NCBI RefSeq assembly: GCF_029428675.1
Contig: NZ_JAJNEL010000001.1
Span: 2,666,001 to 2,730,000 of the forward strand
DNA length: 64,000 bases
DNA from: Streptomyces sp. JH14
GTDB lineage: Bacteria; Actinomycetota; Actinomycetes; Streptomycetales; Streptomycetaceae
Reading direction: 5' to 3'
Made by a program: the position numbers and the translations under genes. Positions within the stretch are counted from its first letter, which is position 1. The number at the start of each line of letters is the position of its first letter. Under the pieces are notes generated by a model. It made no database searches. It was given only the letters and a program-made list of their open reading frames with translations, and was not told the origin of the DNA. Shown here piece after piece: positions 36,858-45,758 of this stretch.

Positions 36858-38078
36858 ATGCCCGAAGCCGTGATCGTCTCTGCTGCCCGTTCCCCCATCG
36901 GCCGGGCCTTCAAGGGTTCGCTCAAGGACCTGCGGGCGGACGACCTGACCGCCACGATCATCCAGACCGCGCTGGCCAAGGTCCCCGAGCTGGACCCGAA
37001 GGACATCGACGACCTGATGCTCGGCTGCGGTCTCCCCGGTGGCGAGCAGGGCAACAACCTGGGCCGCATCATCGCCGTACAGATGGGGATGGACCACCTC
37101 CCCGGCTGTACGGTCACCCGCTACTGCTCGTCCTCCCTGCAGACCAGCCGCATGGCCCTGCACGCCATCAAGGCCGGCGAGGGCGACGTCTTCATCTCGG
37201 CCGGTGTCGAGATGGTGTCCCGCTTCGTGAAGGGCAACTCCGACAGCCTGCCGGACACGCACAACCCGCTCTTCGCCGAGGCCGAGGCCCGCACCGCCGC
37301 GCGCGCCGAGGAGGCCGGCGCGGGCTGGCACGACCCGCGTGAGGACGGCCTCGTCCCCGACGCGTACATCTCGATGGGGCAGACCGCCGAGAACCTGGCC
37401 CGGCTCAAGGGCGTCACCCGCCAGGACATGGACGAGTTCGGCGTGCGGTCGCAGAACCTCGCCGAGGAAGCGATCAAGAACGGCTTCTGGGCACGCGAGA
37501 TCACCCCGGTCACGACCCCCGACGGCACGGTCGTCTCGCAGGACGACGGCCCGCGCGCGGGCGTCACGCTGGAGGGCGTGCAGGGCCTGAAGCCGGTGTT
37601 CCGCCCCGACGGCCTGGTCACCGCGGGCAACTGCTGCCCGCTCAACGACGGCGCCGCTGCGCTCGTGATCATGTCCGACACCAAGGCGCGCGAGCTGGGC
37701 CTGACCCCGCTGGCCCGGATCGTCTCGACCGGCGTCTCCGGCCTCTCCCCCGAGATCATGGGGTACGGACCGGTGGAGGCCAGCAAGCAGGCTCTCAAGC
37801 GTGCCGGGCTGACCATCGACGACATCGACCTGGCCGAGATCAACGAGGCGTTCGCCGCCCAGGTGATCCCCTCCTACCGCGACCTCGGCCTCCCGCTGGA
37901 GAAGGTCAACGTCAACGGTGGCGCTATCGCCGTCGGCCACCCCTTCGGCATGACCGGTGCCCGGATCACCGGCACGCTGATCAACAGCCTGCAGTTCCAC
38001 GACAAGCAGTTCGGTCTGGAGACCATGTGCGTGGGCGGCGGCCAGGGCATGGCGATGGTCATCGAGCGGCTGAGCTGA
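36858..38078 (+). CDS. Acetyl-CoA acetyltransferase (thiolase)
   Basis: Encodes 406 aa. The nucleophile is Cys90 in [11 protein letters not shown]; the C-terminal catalytic His and Cys lie in [17 protein letters not shown] and [12 protein letters not shown]. It makes or cleaves acetoacetyl-CoA, or acts in beta-oxidation. The ATG at 36858 follows GGAG eight bases upstream; the longer frame upstream lacks similarity. Its last codons GAG CGG CTG AGC TGA form the first bases of the downstream 99-bp repeat array, so the end of the gene has been duplicated eleven times. Confidence 0.93.
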   Translation: MPEAVIVSAARSPIGRAFKGSLKDLRADDLTATIIQTALAKVPELDPKDIDDLMLGCGLPGGEQGNNLGRIIAVQMGMDHLPGCTVTRYCSSSLQTSRMALHAIKAGEGDVFISAGVEMVSRFVKGNSDSLPDTHNPLFAEAEARTAARAEEAGAGWHDPREDGLVPDAYISMGQTAENLARLKGVTRQDMDEFGVRSQNLAEEAIKNGFWAREITPVTTPDGTVVSQDDGPRAGVTLEGVQGLKPVFRPDGLVTAGNCCPLNDGAAALVIMSDTKARELGLTPLARIVSTGVSGLSPEIMGYGPVEASKQALKRAGLTIDDIDLAEINEAFAAQVIPSYRDLGLPLEKVNVNGGAIAVGHPFGMTGARITGTLINSLQFHDKQFGLETMCVGGGQGMAMVIERLS

Positions 38079-39168
38079 GCTGCAGCGGAGGGTAGGGGTC
38101 GCCTGAGGCACGAAGGCGGCACCTGCCCGCAGCGGAAGCGAAGCGAACGCGACCACAGGAGCGAGCGGCTGAGCTGAGCTGCAGCGGAGGGTAGGGGTCG
38201 CCTGAGGCACGAAGGCGGCACCTGCCCGCAGCGGAAGCGAAGCGAACGCGACCACAGGAGCGAGCGGCTGAGCTGAGCTGCAGCGGAGGGTAGGGGTCGC
38301 CTGAGGTACGAAGGCGGCACCTGCCCGCAGCGGAAGCGAAGCGAACGCGACCACAGGAGCGAGCGGCTGAGCTGAGCTGCAGCGGAGGGTAGGGGTCGCC
38401 TGAGGTACGAAGGCGGCACCTGCCCGCAGCGGAAGCGAAGCGAACGCGACCACAGGAGCGAGCGGCTGAGCTGAGCTGCAGCGGAGGGTAGGGGTCGCCT
38501 GAGGTACGAAGGCGGCACCTGCCCGCAGCGGAAGCGAAGCGAACGCGACCACAGGAGCGAGCGGCTGAGCTGAGCTGCAGCGGAGGGTAGGGGTCGCCTG
38601 AGGTACGAAGGCGGCACCTGCCCGCAGCGGAAGCGAAGCGAACGCGACCACAGGAGCGAGCGGCTGAGCTGAGCTGCAGCGGAGGGTAGGGGTCGCCTGA
38701 GGTACGAAGGCGGCACCTGCCCGCAGCGGAAGCGAAGCGAACGCGACCACAGGAGCGAGCGGCTGAGCTGAGCTGCAGCGGAGGGTAGGGGTCGCCTGAG
38801 GTACGAAGGCGGCACCTGCCCGCAGCGGAAGCGAAGCGAACGCGACCACAGGAGCGAGCGGCTGAGCTGAGCTGCAGCGGAGGGTAGGGGTCGCCTGAGG
38901 TACGAAGGCGGCACCTGCCCGCAGCGGAAGCGAAGCGAACGCGACCACAGGAGCGAGCGGCTGAGCTGAGCTGCAGCGGAGGGTAGGGGTCGCCTGAGGT
39001 ACGAAGGCGGCACCTGCCCGCAGCGGAAGCGAAGCGAACGCGACCACAGGAGCGAGCGGCTGAGCTGAGCTGCAGCGGAGGGTAGGGGTCGCCTGAGGTA
39101 CGAAGGCGGCACCTGCCCGCAGCGGAAGCGAAGCGAACGCGACCACAGGAGCGAGCGGCTGAGCTGAG
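38064..39168. repeat. Tandem array of eleven 99-bp repeats overlapping the thiolase 3' end
   Basis: The unit starts GAGCGGCTGAGCTGAG and recurs at 38064, 38163, 38262, 38361 and so on to a final partial copy at 39153-39168. The period is exactly 99 bp. Units are nearly identical: units 1-2 carry GAGGCACG where units 3-11 carry GAGGTACG. Each unit repeats the last thiolase codons and stop. Because 99 is a multiple of three, several frames stay open through it, creating spurious ORFs on the minus strand with 33-residue repeats. I see no sign that it is translated. Confidence 0.92.
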
Positions 39169-39251
39169 CGCCGCCGGGATCGACCGGGTCGGCCTCTTCC
39201 GGTGGCTCCCCGCTGACGAGGTGGCCGGTTCCGAGCCCCGACCGTGACCGA

Positions 39252-39288
39252 ATCTCCCCCAGGATGTGACCTATCTCCTGGGGGAGAT
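39252..39288. terminator. Intrinsic terminator after the repeat array
   Basis: Perfect 13-nt arms (39252-39264 and 39276-39288, ATCTCCCCCAGGA and its complement) with an 11-nt loop. It is the first strong hairpin downstream of the thiolase and the array. Confidence 0.75.
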
Positions 39289-39436
39289 CCATTTGCGCAG
39301 GTCACACCCGCATCAGGGGTAAACCCCAGGCACAAAGACCTGTCCAATTCGTGACGTAATGCACTGACACGGAGTACAGGTACGGGCCAAGCTGATGTAG
39401 GAAGTCGAGGAATCAATTGAAACCGGGAGTATGTCA

Positions 39437-40288
39437 GTGAGCATCATGCCTCTTGCCCTGTTGCTGACCACCGCCGCTGCGACGGCGGTGGGCGCTGCTG
39501 CGCTGCACGCTGCTCACGGGCTGCGCAAGCAGGTCGCAGCACTGCGGATCGAGCTGGCCGCCGGCCACGCCCGTCCCGTCGTGCCGCCGCAGAGCCGTGC
39601 CACGGCCACTCCCGCCGCCGAAATACGTGCCGCCGTCGCCGAGGCGCTCGCCGAGGAGCGTGAGCGCGAGCTCGCCGAGGCCCGTGCGTTCTGGGCCTCC
39701 CAGGAGGCGCGCGACGCCGCCGACGCGCCGTCCCTGCTGGGCGGGCTCTCGGGGATCGGCGAGGACGCGCCGTTCTTCATGCCGCGCCAGGCCGACTTCG
39801 CGGGCCTGGAGGCGATGGACATCGACGCGACCGAGGCGCTCGAAGAGCTGACGGAACTGGCCGAGCTGGCGGAGATCACGGAGCTGCCGGAGGTCTCGGA
39901 GTTCCCCGAGGACTCCCCCGAGCTGGCCGCGGCCCGTCGCCGCCACCCCTCGCACCCCGACTTCGTACCGGTGCAGACCCCCGTCGTCACCGACCACGAG
40001 CGCACCGTGCACCGGCTGGAGGAGCTGGCCGACAGCCGTACCGAGCTCGCCGACGTCCGCCCCGGCCCGCTCGGCACGCTCGACGTCTATGTCTTCGCCG
40101 ACGGCACCACGCTCTGCATGACCCCCGGTCACCGCGAGACGGCCGATCGCCTCGCCCGGGCGCTGCTGGCCGGTGAGCACCCGGTGCTGCTGGGCGGCTC
40201 CGGTGTCTCCGGCGCGTACGCCCTGACCTTCTCCTGCGGCAAGGACAGCGTCTACATCCTCGCCGACCGCGTCATCGCCTCGTTCTGA
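39437..40288 (+). CDS. Membrane-anchored protein of unknown function
   Basis: Encodes 283 aa from the GTG at 39437, which has GGGAG seven bases upstream; an ATG six bases earlier would leave almost no spacer. One N-terminal helix (PLALLLTTAAATAVGAAALHAAHG) is followed by a basic, Pro-rich stretch, a Glu/Ala/Leu-rich region with ALEELTELAELAEITELPEV, and a C-terminal globular domain of about 85 residues (LGTLDVYVFADGTTLCMTPG to SVYILADRVIASF). I do not recognise the family. GGGG-TAAA-CCCC at 39316-39327 lies upstream. Confidence 0.75.
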   Translation: MSIMPLALLLTTAAATAVGAAALHAAHGLRKQVAALRIELAAGHARPVVPPQSRATATPAAEIRAAVAEALAEERERELAEARAFWASQEARDAADAPSLLGGLSGIGEDAPFFMPRQADFAGLEAMDIDATEALEELTELAELAEITELPEVSEFPEDSPELAAARRRHPSHPDFVPVQTPVVTDHERTVHRLEELADSRTELADVRPGPLGTLDVYVFADGTTLCMTPGHRETADRLARALLAGEHPVLLGGSGVSGAYALTFSCGKDSVYILADRVIASF

Positions 40289-40302
40289 CACCGTGACGCC
40301 CC

Positions 40303-40321
40303 GGGGAACCCCGGGTTCCCC
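40303..40321. terminator. Palindromic terminator between convergent genes
   Basis: GGGGAACCC-C-GGGTTCCCC, 9-nt arms around a single base, 14 nt after the stop of the plus-strand gene. Confidence 0.65.
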
Positions 40322-40371
40322 GCAGCGGCTCTCGTCGGCCGCTGCTTCCCGATGTGGTGACGGGACGGCCG

Positions 40372-40689
40372 CTACGCGAATGCCCGAGCGGTCGCTTCCT
40401 CGACGTATCGCACGGCCTCGTCCAGTTCCACGGGCGGGGCCTTTTCCAATGCCAACGCCAAGTCCCGCCCCGCGACAGCGAGTTCGTCGCCGATGGCGAA
40501 CATCCCGGCGTCCGGCATGACCCGGGGCTCGCGGTCCGGCGCCTCGATGAGCTGGGCCCGCACGGCCAGCTCCCTGGCCGTGGCCAGCCCTTCGGCGGCG
40601 GCTCCGCGCTGAAGCCTGCTCTGCGGGGCGGCGCGCAGCCGGTCTGCAAATCGGTCCACGGCGGTGACAAGGGCGGTCGTATCAAGCAC
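40372..40689 (-). CDS. Small conserved-looking protein, function unknown
   Basis: Encodes 105 aa from the GTG at 40689 (VLDTTALVTAVDRFADRLRA). It is almost entirely helical with heptad-like Ala/Leu spacing, acidic at the C-terminus (ELDEAVRYVEEATARAFA), and has no cysteine, signal or membrane segment. Divergent from the 75-aa gene at 40792. No family recognised. Confidence 0.65.
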   Translation of the reverse strand: MLDTTALVTAVDRFADRLRAAPQSRLQRGAAAEGLATARELAVRAQLIEAPDREPRVMPDAGMFAIGDELAVAGRDLALALEKAPPVELDEAVRYVEEATARAFA

Positions 40690-40791
40690 TCAGTGACCCT
40701 ACGCGCCGGGCCGGGATGGTTGCCAACAGGCCAACGCTCAGGCACGGTGTCGGGAAGGACCAGCAACGCGCACAATGCGTCGGAGGCGCCG

Positions 40792-41019
40792 ATGTCCCAT
40801 GTCTTCTCCGAAGAGACCCATCGCAATCTGCTCTCCCGAATCCCTCGCTGCACCGGTCGTGAGATCGCCGACTGGCTTCGCACCGTCGACGAAGGCCCCG
40901 CCCTCCGGTTCGACGAAAAAGTCAGCTGGCTGCGGAGCGAACACGACCTCGCCTACGGACACGCAAAAGCACTCATCCACGAGTACGACCTGAGGCGGGC
41001 GGCACGGAAGCTGCTCTAG
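40792..41019 (+). CDS. Small DUF4287-like protein
   Basis: Encodes 75 aa: TGREIADWLRTVDEGPALRF is followed by KVSWLRSEHDLAYGHAKALIHEYDLRRA. The pattern of a short helix, WL and GHAxAxxHxY resembles the DUF4287 family of small actinobacterial proteins. The ATG at 40792 has CGGAGGCGCC upstream. A terminator follows directly. Confidence 0.7.
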   Translation: MSHVFSEETHRNLLSRIPRCTGREIADWLRTVDEGPALRFDEKVSWLRSEHDLAYGHAKALIHEYDLRRAARKLL

Positions 41020-41043
41020 GACCGACGGCCCCCGGACAAGCGG

Positions 41044-41076
41044 AACGGCCCGCAGGCGATGCGCCTGCGGGCCGTT
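41044..41076. terminator. Terminator between convergent genes
   Basis: Perfect 15-nt arms (41044-41058 and 41062-41076) with a 3-nt loop. Confidence 0.85.
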
Positions 41077-41097
41077 GCGTCGTGCGGGTGCGGACGG

Positions 41098-41985
41098 TCA
41101 GTCGTCGCCGCTGAGGATGGAGAGCAGACGCAGCATCTCCAGGTAGATCCACACCAGGGTCATGGTGAGGCCGAAGGCCGCCAGCCAGGACTCCTCGCGG
41201 GGCGCGCCGTACGCGATGCCGTCCTCGACCTGCTTGAAGTCCAGGGCCAGGAAGCAGGCACCGAGGACGATGCCGATGACACCGAAGAGGATGCCGAGGC
41301 CGCCGCTGCGGAAGCCCAGGCCGTCACCCCCGCCGAAGACCGCGAACAGCAGGTTGACCACCATCAGGAGCATGAAGCCCATGGCGGCGGCCATCACGAA
41401 GCCGTAGAAACGGCGGGTGACGCGGATCCAGCGCATCTTGTACGCGAGCAGCACACCGGCGAAGACGCACATGGTGCCCAGCACCGCCTGCATCACCACG
41501 CCGGGTCCGATGTACGTGGAGACCGCGCTGGAGATCACCCCGAGGAAGACACCCTCGAAGGCCGCGTACGAGACGATCAGCGCCGGAACCGGCCTGCGCT
41601 TGAACGACTGGACGAGCGACAGGACGAACGCCACCAGGGCGGCGCCGATCGCGATGCCGTAGGACTTGCCGAGATTGGCCTCGTCGACCGGCAGCAGGGC
41701 CCAGGCGAGGGCCGCGCCGAGCACGACGGTGCCCAGCGTGATCGCGGTACGCGTGACGACGTCGTCGATCGTCATCGCGCCGGTGCGCGCGGGCGCCTGC
41801 GGGGCGCCGTACTGGGCGTCCTGCTGGGCGTAGGGGTTGGTGGCGTACGGGTTCGCGGCGGTGCCCTGCGCGTACGGGCCGGCGCCCGTCACAGGGGCCC
41901 CGGCCTGCGGCGCCGCGTTGAAGCCCGCGTAGCCGTTGTCGCGGCTGAACCCCCGTCGCGAGAAGACCGGGTTGCTGCTCCTCAT
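41098..41985 (-). CDS. Bax inhibitor-1/YccA-family membrane protein
   Basis: Encodes 295 aa. The N-terminal 85 residues are Pro/Tyr/Gln-rich (NPYATNPYAQQDAQYGAPQ) and cytosolic; seven helices follow, with the family features FEGVFLGVISSAVSTYIGPG and, at the end, DFKQVEDGIAYGAPREESW plus WIYLEMLRLLSIL. Relatives form pH-sensitive calcium-leak channels. The ATG at 41985 has GGAGGAGAG upstream; the longer frame starting MWEGHAG is unlikely. Confidence 0.9.
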   Translation of the reverse strand: MRSSNPVFSRRGFSRDNGYAGFNAAPQAGAPVTGAGPYAQGTAANPYATNPYAQQDAQYGAPQAPARTGAMTIDDVVTRTAITLGTVVLGAALAWALLPVDEANLGKSYGIAIGAALVAFVLSLVQSFKRRPVPALIVSYAAFEGVFLGVISSAVSTYIGPGVVMQAVLGTMCVFAGVLLAYKMRWIRVTRRFYGFVMAAAMGFMLLMVVNLLFAVFGGGDGLGFRSGGLGILFGVIGIVLGACFLALDFKQVEDGIAYGAPREESWLAAFGLTMTLVWIYLEMLRLLSILSGDD

Positions 41986-42132
41986 TGCTCTCCTCCATGG
42001 CCACCCTGCGTGGCCTTCCCACAAGAGTAATGGGTAGGCAAAAGAAGCACCCTAGTGCCAGAGGAGGATCTTTATGAACGTTGAGTGCTGAAGCAACGCC
42101 CGGCCGGCCGGCGTCTTCGCCGAAGCTCGTGG

Positions 42133-42218
42133 TGGTGCCCGGAACCGGACTCGAACCGGTACGCCCCCGAGGGGCAGCGAGGTTTAAGCTCGCCGTGTCT
42201 GCATTCCACCATCCGGGC
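42133..42218 (-). tRNA. bldA: tRNA-Leu (anticodon UAA), bldA
   Basis: 86 nt read on the minus strand. Acceptor stem GCCCGGA (42218-42212) pairs with TCCGGGC; the anticodon arm is GCGAG-CTTAAAC-CTCGC with anticodon TAA; a long variable arm (class II) and GGTTCGAGTCC T-loop follow; the CCA end is encoded (42133-42135). It decodes UUA, the rarest Streptomyces leucine codon, so this is the bldA regulator of development and antibiotic production. Confidence 0.95.
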
Positions 42219-42246
42219 CTGGCGCGCGGCTCCGCGTTGGCACATG

Positions 42247-42274
42247 ACCCTATCCGGGGACGTCCCCCGATCAG
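42247..42274 (-). promoter_or_regulatory. Possible bldA promoter with an embedded palindrome
   Basis: On the minus strand CTGATC (42274-42269) and TAGGGT (42252-42247) are 16 bp apart, ending 29 bp before the mature tRNA. The spacer holds the perfect palindrome GGGGACGTCCCC (42256-42267), a possible repressor site. This is by eye only. Confidence 0.45.
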
Positions 42275-42456
42275 CGGAACAGTGGCGCGATGTTGTCTTA
42301 TTTTATTGACCCTTTGAGGGGCCGTCAGCACAGGTAGCAGGCATCCTCACATGCCTGGGGCGGATGGCGGGCACGGAGATCGACCATCGGGAATGACGGA
42401 AAGTCGCCGCACCCGGACAGCCGTGCGCCGTGATCGTCACGTGCCCGCCGCCCCCG

Positions 42457-44862
42457 CTAGGCGAGAGTGTCGTTGACGCACCGCAGAACGGGGCGGGCGC
42501 CCAGCGCCTCCGGGTCCGTGAGCACCGCGCCCGTCACACGGAAGACGGTGCTCTCGCCCGGCAGCAGTGTCACGAGCATGTCGTCCACCTCGGCCGCCGG
42601 GTTCAGCCGGTCGGGGAAGAGGGCGAGGTCCCTGAGCAGGGTACGGGCGGTCACCTCGACGCGATATCCGGCCCCCGATTCCTCACTCTCCGTGACCTTC
42701 ACGTCGTAGCGGGCGGGCTCCAGCGCGAGGCGGGTGTCCTCCTCGTAGAACTCGACCGCCCGCACCTCGCCCAGCCGCGCCACGAGCACCTCCCGTGTCC
42801 GCTCGTGCGGCTCGGCGACCGACCGCGGCAGATCCACCCGGGTCACCGTGCGTGCGGCCGCGCTCACCGCGATCTCCTCGTCGGCCAGCACGGCGCCGGA
42901 CAGCTCGTGCCGCGTCGTCCGCAGTGTGCCCGCCCATGGCCGGTCCGAGTCGTTGACCAGGTGCACCGCGCCGTCCCTGACGACGATCAGCCGGTCGGCG
43001 TACACGGCTCGCAGTGCGTACCAGAGCGGCTTGCGGCGGCCGTCGCCGTCGACGGCCGCCCAGGAGACGACCGGCCAGCAGTCGTTCAGCTGCCAGACGA
43101 TCGTGCCCATGCAGTACGGCATGTGCGAGCGGAAGTGCCGGATGCCGAAGGCGACGGCGCGGGCCTGGTTGAGCTGGGTGAGCCAGTGCCAGTCGTCGAA
43201 GGAGCCGCCCGGTTGCGGCAGGTGGTCGCCGAGGCCGCGGAGCAGCTTTCCCGCACCGTCCTCGGCCTTCTGGTGGTGGGCCAGCAGCGGGGCCGCCGCA
43301 TCGAGCTCACCGCTGACGGCGCGGCGCAGGGTGGCGTACGCCGGTGGGCCCTGGAAGCCGAACTCGGCGACGAACCGCGGGACCCGGTCCGCGTAGGCGC
43401 GGTAGTCGGCCCGGTTCCAGACGTCCCAGATGTGGATCGTGCCGCGTGCGGGGTCCTGCGGGTGCAGCTCCGGGGAGCCGGAGTAGGGCGAGCCCGGCCA
43501 GTAGGGGCGGGTGGGGTCGGTCTCGGCGCAGATCGCGGGCAGCAGCTCGTGGTAGTACCCGTGGCCCCAGGTGCGGTCCCCCAGCTCCTTCTGCCAGCCC
43601 CAGTCGGCGTGGCCCTCCAGGTTCTCGTTGTTGCCGCACCACAGGACCAGGGAGGGGTGCGGGGCGAGGCGGGTGACGTTCTCGCGGGCCTCGGCCGCCA
43701 CCTCGTCGTACAGCGGCTGTTCCTCCGGATAGGCGGCGCAGGCGAACGGGAAGTCCTGCCAGACCAGCAGGCCCTTCTCGTCGGCCAGCTCGTAGAAGTC
43801 GTCGCTCTCGTAGAGGCCGCCGCCCCAGACCCGGATCAGATTGACCCCGGCGGCCACCGCCTGGTCGAGGCGGTCGGAGATCCGCTGCCGGGTGAGCCGG
43901 GCCGGGAAGCAGTCGTCGGGGATCCAGTTGACGCCGCGCACGAAGACGGGCTCGCCGTTGACGGAGATACGGAACGCCTCGCGCTCCAGGGCGACGCCGC
44001 GGAAGCCGGTCCTGCCGTCCCAGGTGTGGTCGCCGAGGCGGACCGTGACGTCGTACAGCGGCTGCCCGCCGTGGCTGTGCGGCCACCAGAGCCCGGCGTG
44101 CGGGACGGGCAGGGTGGTGGTGGCGCTGTCCTGCCCGGCGGGGACGGTGAGCCCGGCCCGTTCGCCGGCCACCTCGACGGTCGCTTCCAGTGCCCCGTCG
44201 CCGCCCCGGTCCACGTCCAGGGTCACGCTCAGCCGGGGCGTCCCGTCGTCCGCGAGGTCGGCCAGCAGTTTCACCGAAGCGATCCGCGGCCCGGTCCACG
44301 ACTCCAGGGCGACCGGCCGCCAGATGCCGGAGGTGACCAGGGTGGGGCCCCAGTCCCAGCCGAAGTTGCACGCCATCTTGCGGATGAAGGCGTACGGCTC
44401 GGTGTACGCGCCCGGCCGGTCGCCGAGCCGTTCGCGCAGCTCCTCGGCGTAGGTGTACGGGGCGGTGAACCGTACCTCGACGGTGTTGGCGCCCTCGACG
44501 AGCAGCGGGCGGACGGCGAAGCGGTGGCCGCGGTGCTGGTTGGCGGTGCGGCCGACCTCGGTGCCGTTGAGCAGGACGGTGGCGACGGTGTCGAGGCCGT
44601 CGAAGACGAGATCGGCGCGCTCGTGGCCGTCGGGCGTCCAGCCGAACGTGGTGCGGTACGTCCAGTCGGTGCGGCCGATCCAGCCGAGCCTGGTCTCGTT
44701 GTCGTCCAGGTACGGGTCGTCGATGAGTCCGGCGGCCAGCAGATCGGTGTGGACGCAGCCCGGCACGGTCGCCGGTACGCCTCCTGCGGGGAGTGCGAGG
44801 GGTACGGGACCGCCGGCGTCGAGCGTCCAGCCGTCGTGCAGGGGCAGGTGGCGAAGGGTCAT
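42457..44862 (-). CDS. Beta-mannosidase (glycoside hydrolase family 2)
   Basis: Encodes 801 aa, with the sugar-binding, Ig-like and TIM-barrel domains of GH2. ACNFGWDWGPTLVTSGIW is characteristic of beta-mannosidases; the acid/base Glu is in LWCGNNENLEGH and the nucleophile in VAEFGFQGPPAY. No signal peptide, so it acts in the cytoplasm on imported beta-mannosides. The ATG at 44862 overlaps the stop of the ABC ATPase gene as ATGA and has GGAAGGA upstream. It is the last gene of the LacI-linked importer operon and the best clue to its substrate. Confidence 0.92.
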   Translation of the reverse strand: MTLRHLPLHDGWTLDAGGPVPLALPAGGVPATVPGCVHTDLLAAGLIDDPYLDDNETRLGWIGRTDWTYRTTFGWTPDGHERADLVFDGLDTVATVLLNGTEVGRTANQHRGHRFAVRPLLVEGANTVEVRFTAPYTYAEELRERLGDRPGAYTEPYAFIRKMACNFGWDWGPTLVTSGIWRPVALESWTGPRIASVKLLADLADDGTPRLSVTLDVDRGGDGALEATVEVAGERAGLTVPAGQDSATTTLPVPHAGLWWPHSHGGQPLYDVTVRLGDHTWDGRTGFRGVALEREAFRISVNGEPVFVRGVNWIPDDCFPARLTRQRISDRLDQAVAAGVNLIRVWGGGLYESDDFYELADEKGLLVWQDFPFACAAYPEEQPLYDEVAAEARENVTRLAPHPSLVLWCGNNENLEGHADWGWQKELGDRTWGHGYYHELLPAICAETDPTRPYWPGSPYSGSPELHPQDPARGTIHIWDVWNRADYRAYADRVPRFVAEFGFQGPPAYATLRRAVSGELDAAAPLLAHHQKAEDGAGKLLRGLGDHLPQPGGSFDDWHWLTQLNQARAVAFGIRHFRSHMPYCMGTIVWQLNDCWPVVSWAAVDGDGRRKPLWYALRAVYADRLIVVRDGAVHLVNDSDRPWAGTLRTTRHELSGAVLADEEIAVSAAARTVTRVDLPRSVAEPHERTREVLVARLGEVRAVEFYEEDTRLALEPARYDVKVTESEESGAGYRVEVTARTLLRDLALFPDRLNPAAEVDDMLVTLLPGESTVFRVTGAVLTDPEALGARPVLRCVNDTLA

Positions 44863-45758
44863 GCGGAGATCCTTCCGCAGTCGGGGAGTCCGGCGCAGGC
44901 GACGAAGTGGCCCGGCTCCGTCTCGTACAGGTCGCTGCTGTCCGTCCGGGACCCTGCCTCGTGGAAGGCGCACGCCTCCAGGGGCTCGGGCAGGGTCCAC
45001 GGCGTGTTCAGCCGGGGCACGGCGGCCAGGAGCGTACGGGTGTAGGGGTGGAGGGGGTTACCGAAGACCTTCTGAGTGTCGCCGCGTTCGACGACCCTGC
45101 CGCGGCGCAGCACGACGGTCCGCTCGGCGAGGTAGGTGCCCAGCGACAGGTCGTGGGTGATGTAGAGCACGCCGAGGCCGTTCTCCTTGAGGCCGGCCAG
45201 CAGGTTGAGCACGTCGATGCGGGTGGAGGCGTCCAGCATGCTGGTGATCTCGTCGGCGACCAGGAAGCTCGGCCCGAGCAGGAGGGCGCGCGCGATGAGC
45301 AGACGCTGCAACTGTCCGCCGCTGAGCTGGTGCGGGTAACGGCCGAGCACCTGGCCCGGGTCGAGACGCACGTCCCGTACCGCTTTCTCGACGCGGTCGG
45401 CCCACTCCTTGTCGGGGACGCCCGGATGGTAGGCGCGGCGGATGAGGGCGAAGACGCGGTCGGCCTTGAAGACGGGGTTGTAGCAGCTGAACGGGTCCTG
45501 GAAGACCCCCTGGACCCGGCGGTAGAAGTCCTTGCCGGGCCGGACCTCATGGCCGTCCAGGGTGAGGCGGCCTTCGCTGACCCGGGTGAGGCCGAGGATC
45601 ATCCGTCCGATGGTGGACTTGCCGCTGCCGCTCTCGCCGATGAGCGAGACGACCTCGCCCGGTGCGGCCTCGAACGACACCCGGTCGACGGCGGTGACGG
45701 AGCCGCCGCCAAAGGCACCGGCCCGGTAGGTCTTGGTGACGCGGTCGAGGGTCAGCAT
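44859..45758 (-). CDS. Opp/Dpp-type ABC importer ATPase (OppF-like)
   Basis: Encodes 299 aa. Walker A GESGSGKST near residue 43, LSGGQLQRLLIARALL, Walker B FLVADEITSMLDAS, and the C-terminal cysteine-rich end (FVACAGLPDCG) of this family. The ATG at 45758 shares its first base with the upstream stop (TGATG). It works with the 313-aa ATPase; each binds one half of the permease dimer. Confidence 0.92.
   Translation of the reverse strand: MLTLDRVTKTYRAGAFGGGSVTAVDRVSFEAAPGEVVSLIGESGSGKSTIGRMILGLTRVSEGRLTLDGHEVRPGKDFYRRVQGVFQDPFSCYNPVFKADRVFALIRRAYHPGVPDKEWADRVEKAVRDVRLDPGQVLGRYPHQLSGGQLQRLLIARALLLGPSFLVADEITSMLDASTRIDVLNLLAGLKENGLGVLYITHDLSLGTYLAERTVVLRRGRVVERGDTQKVFGNPLHPYTRTLLAAVPRLNTPWTLPEPLEACAFHEAGSRTDSSDLYETEPGHFVACAGLPDCGRISA

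Noticed and set aside
38064..39168. CRISPR array
   Set aside because: The units are contiguous 99-bp direct repeats without unique spacers, and no cas genes are present.
36843..39416. Very long minus-strand open frame (857 codons) with 33-residue repeats
   Set aside because: It runs antisense to the thiolase and through the 99-bp array. The period is a multiple of three, so the frame stays open by chance, and a second minus frame is open as well. No start signal or family features.
42430..45045. 871-codon plus-strand open frame
   Set aside because: Antisense shadow of the beta-mannosidase gene, whose GH2 motifs are clear.
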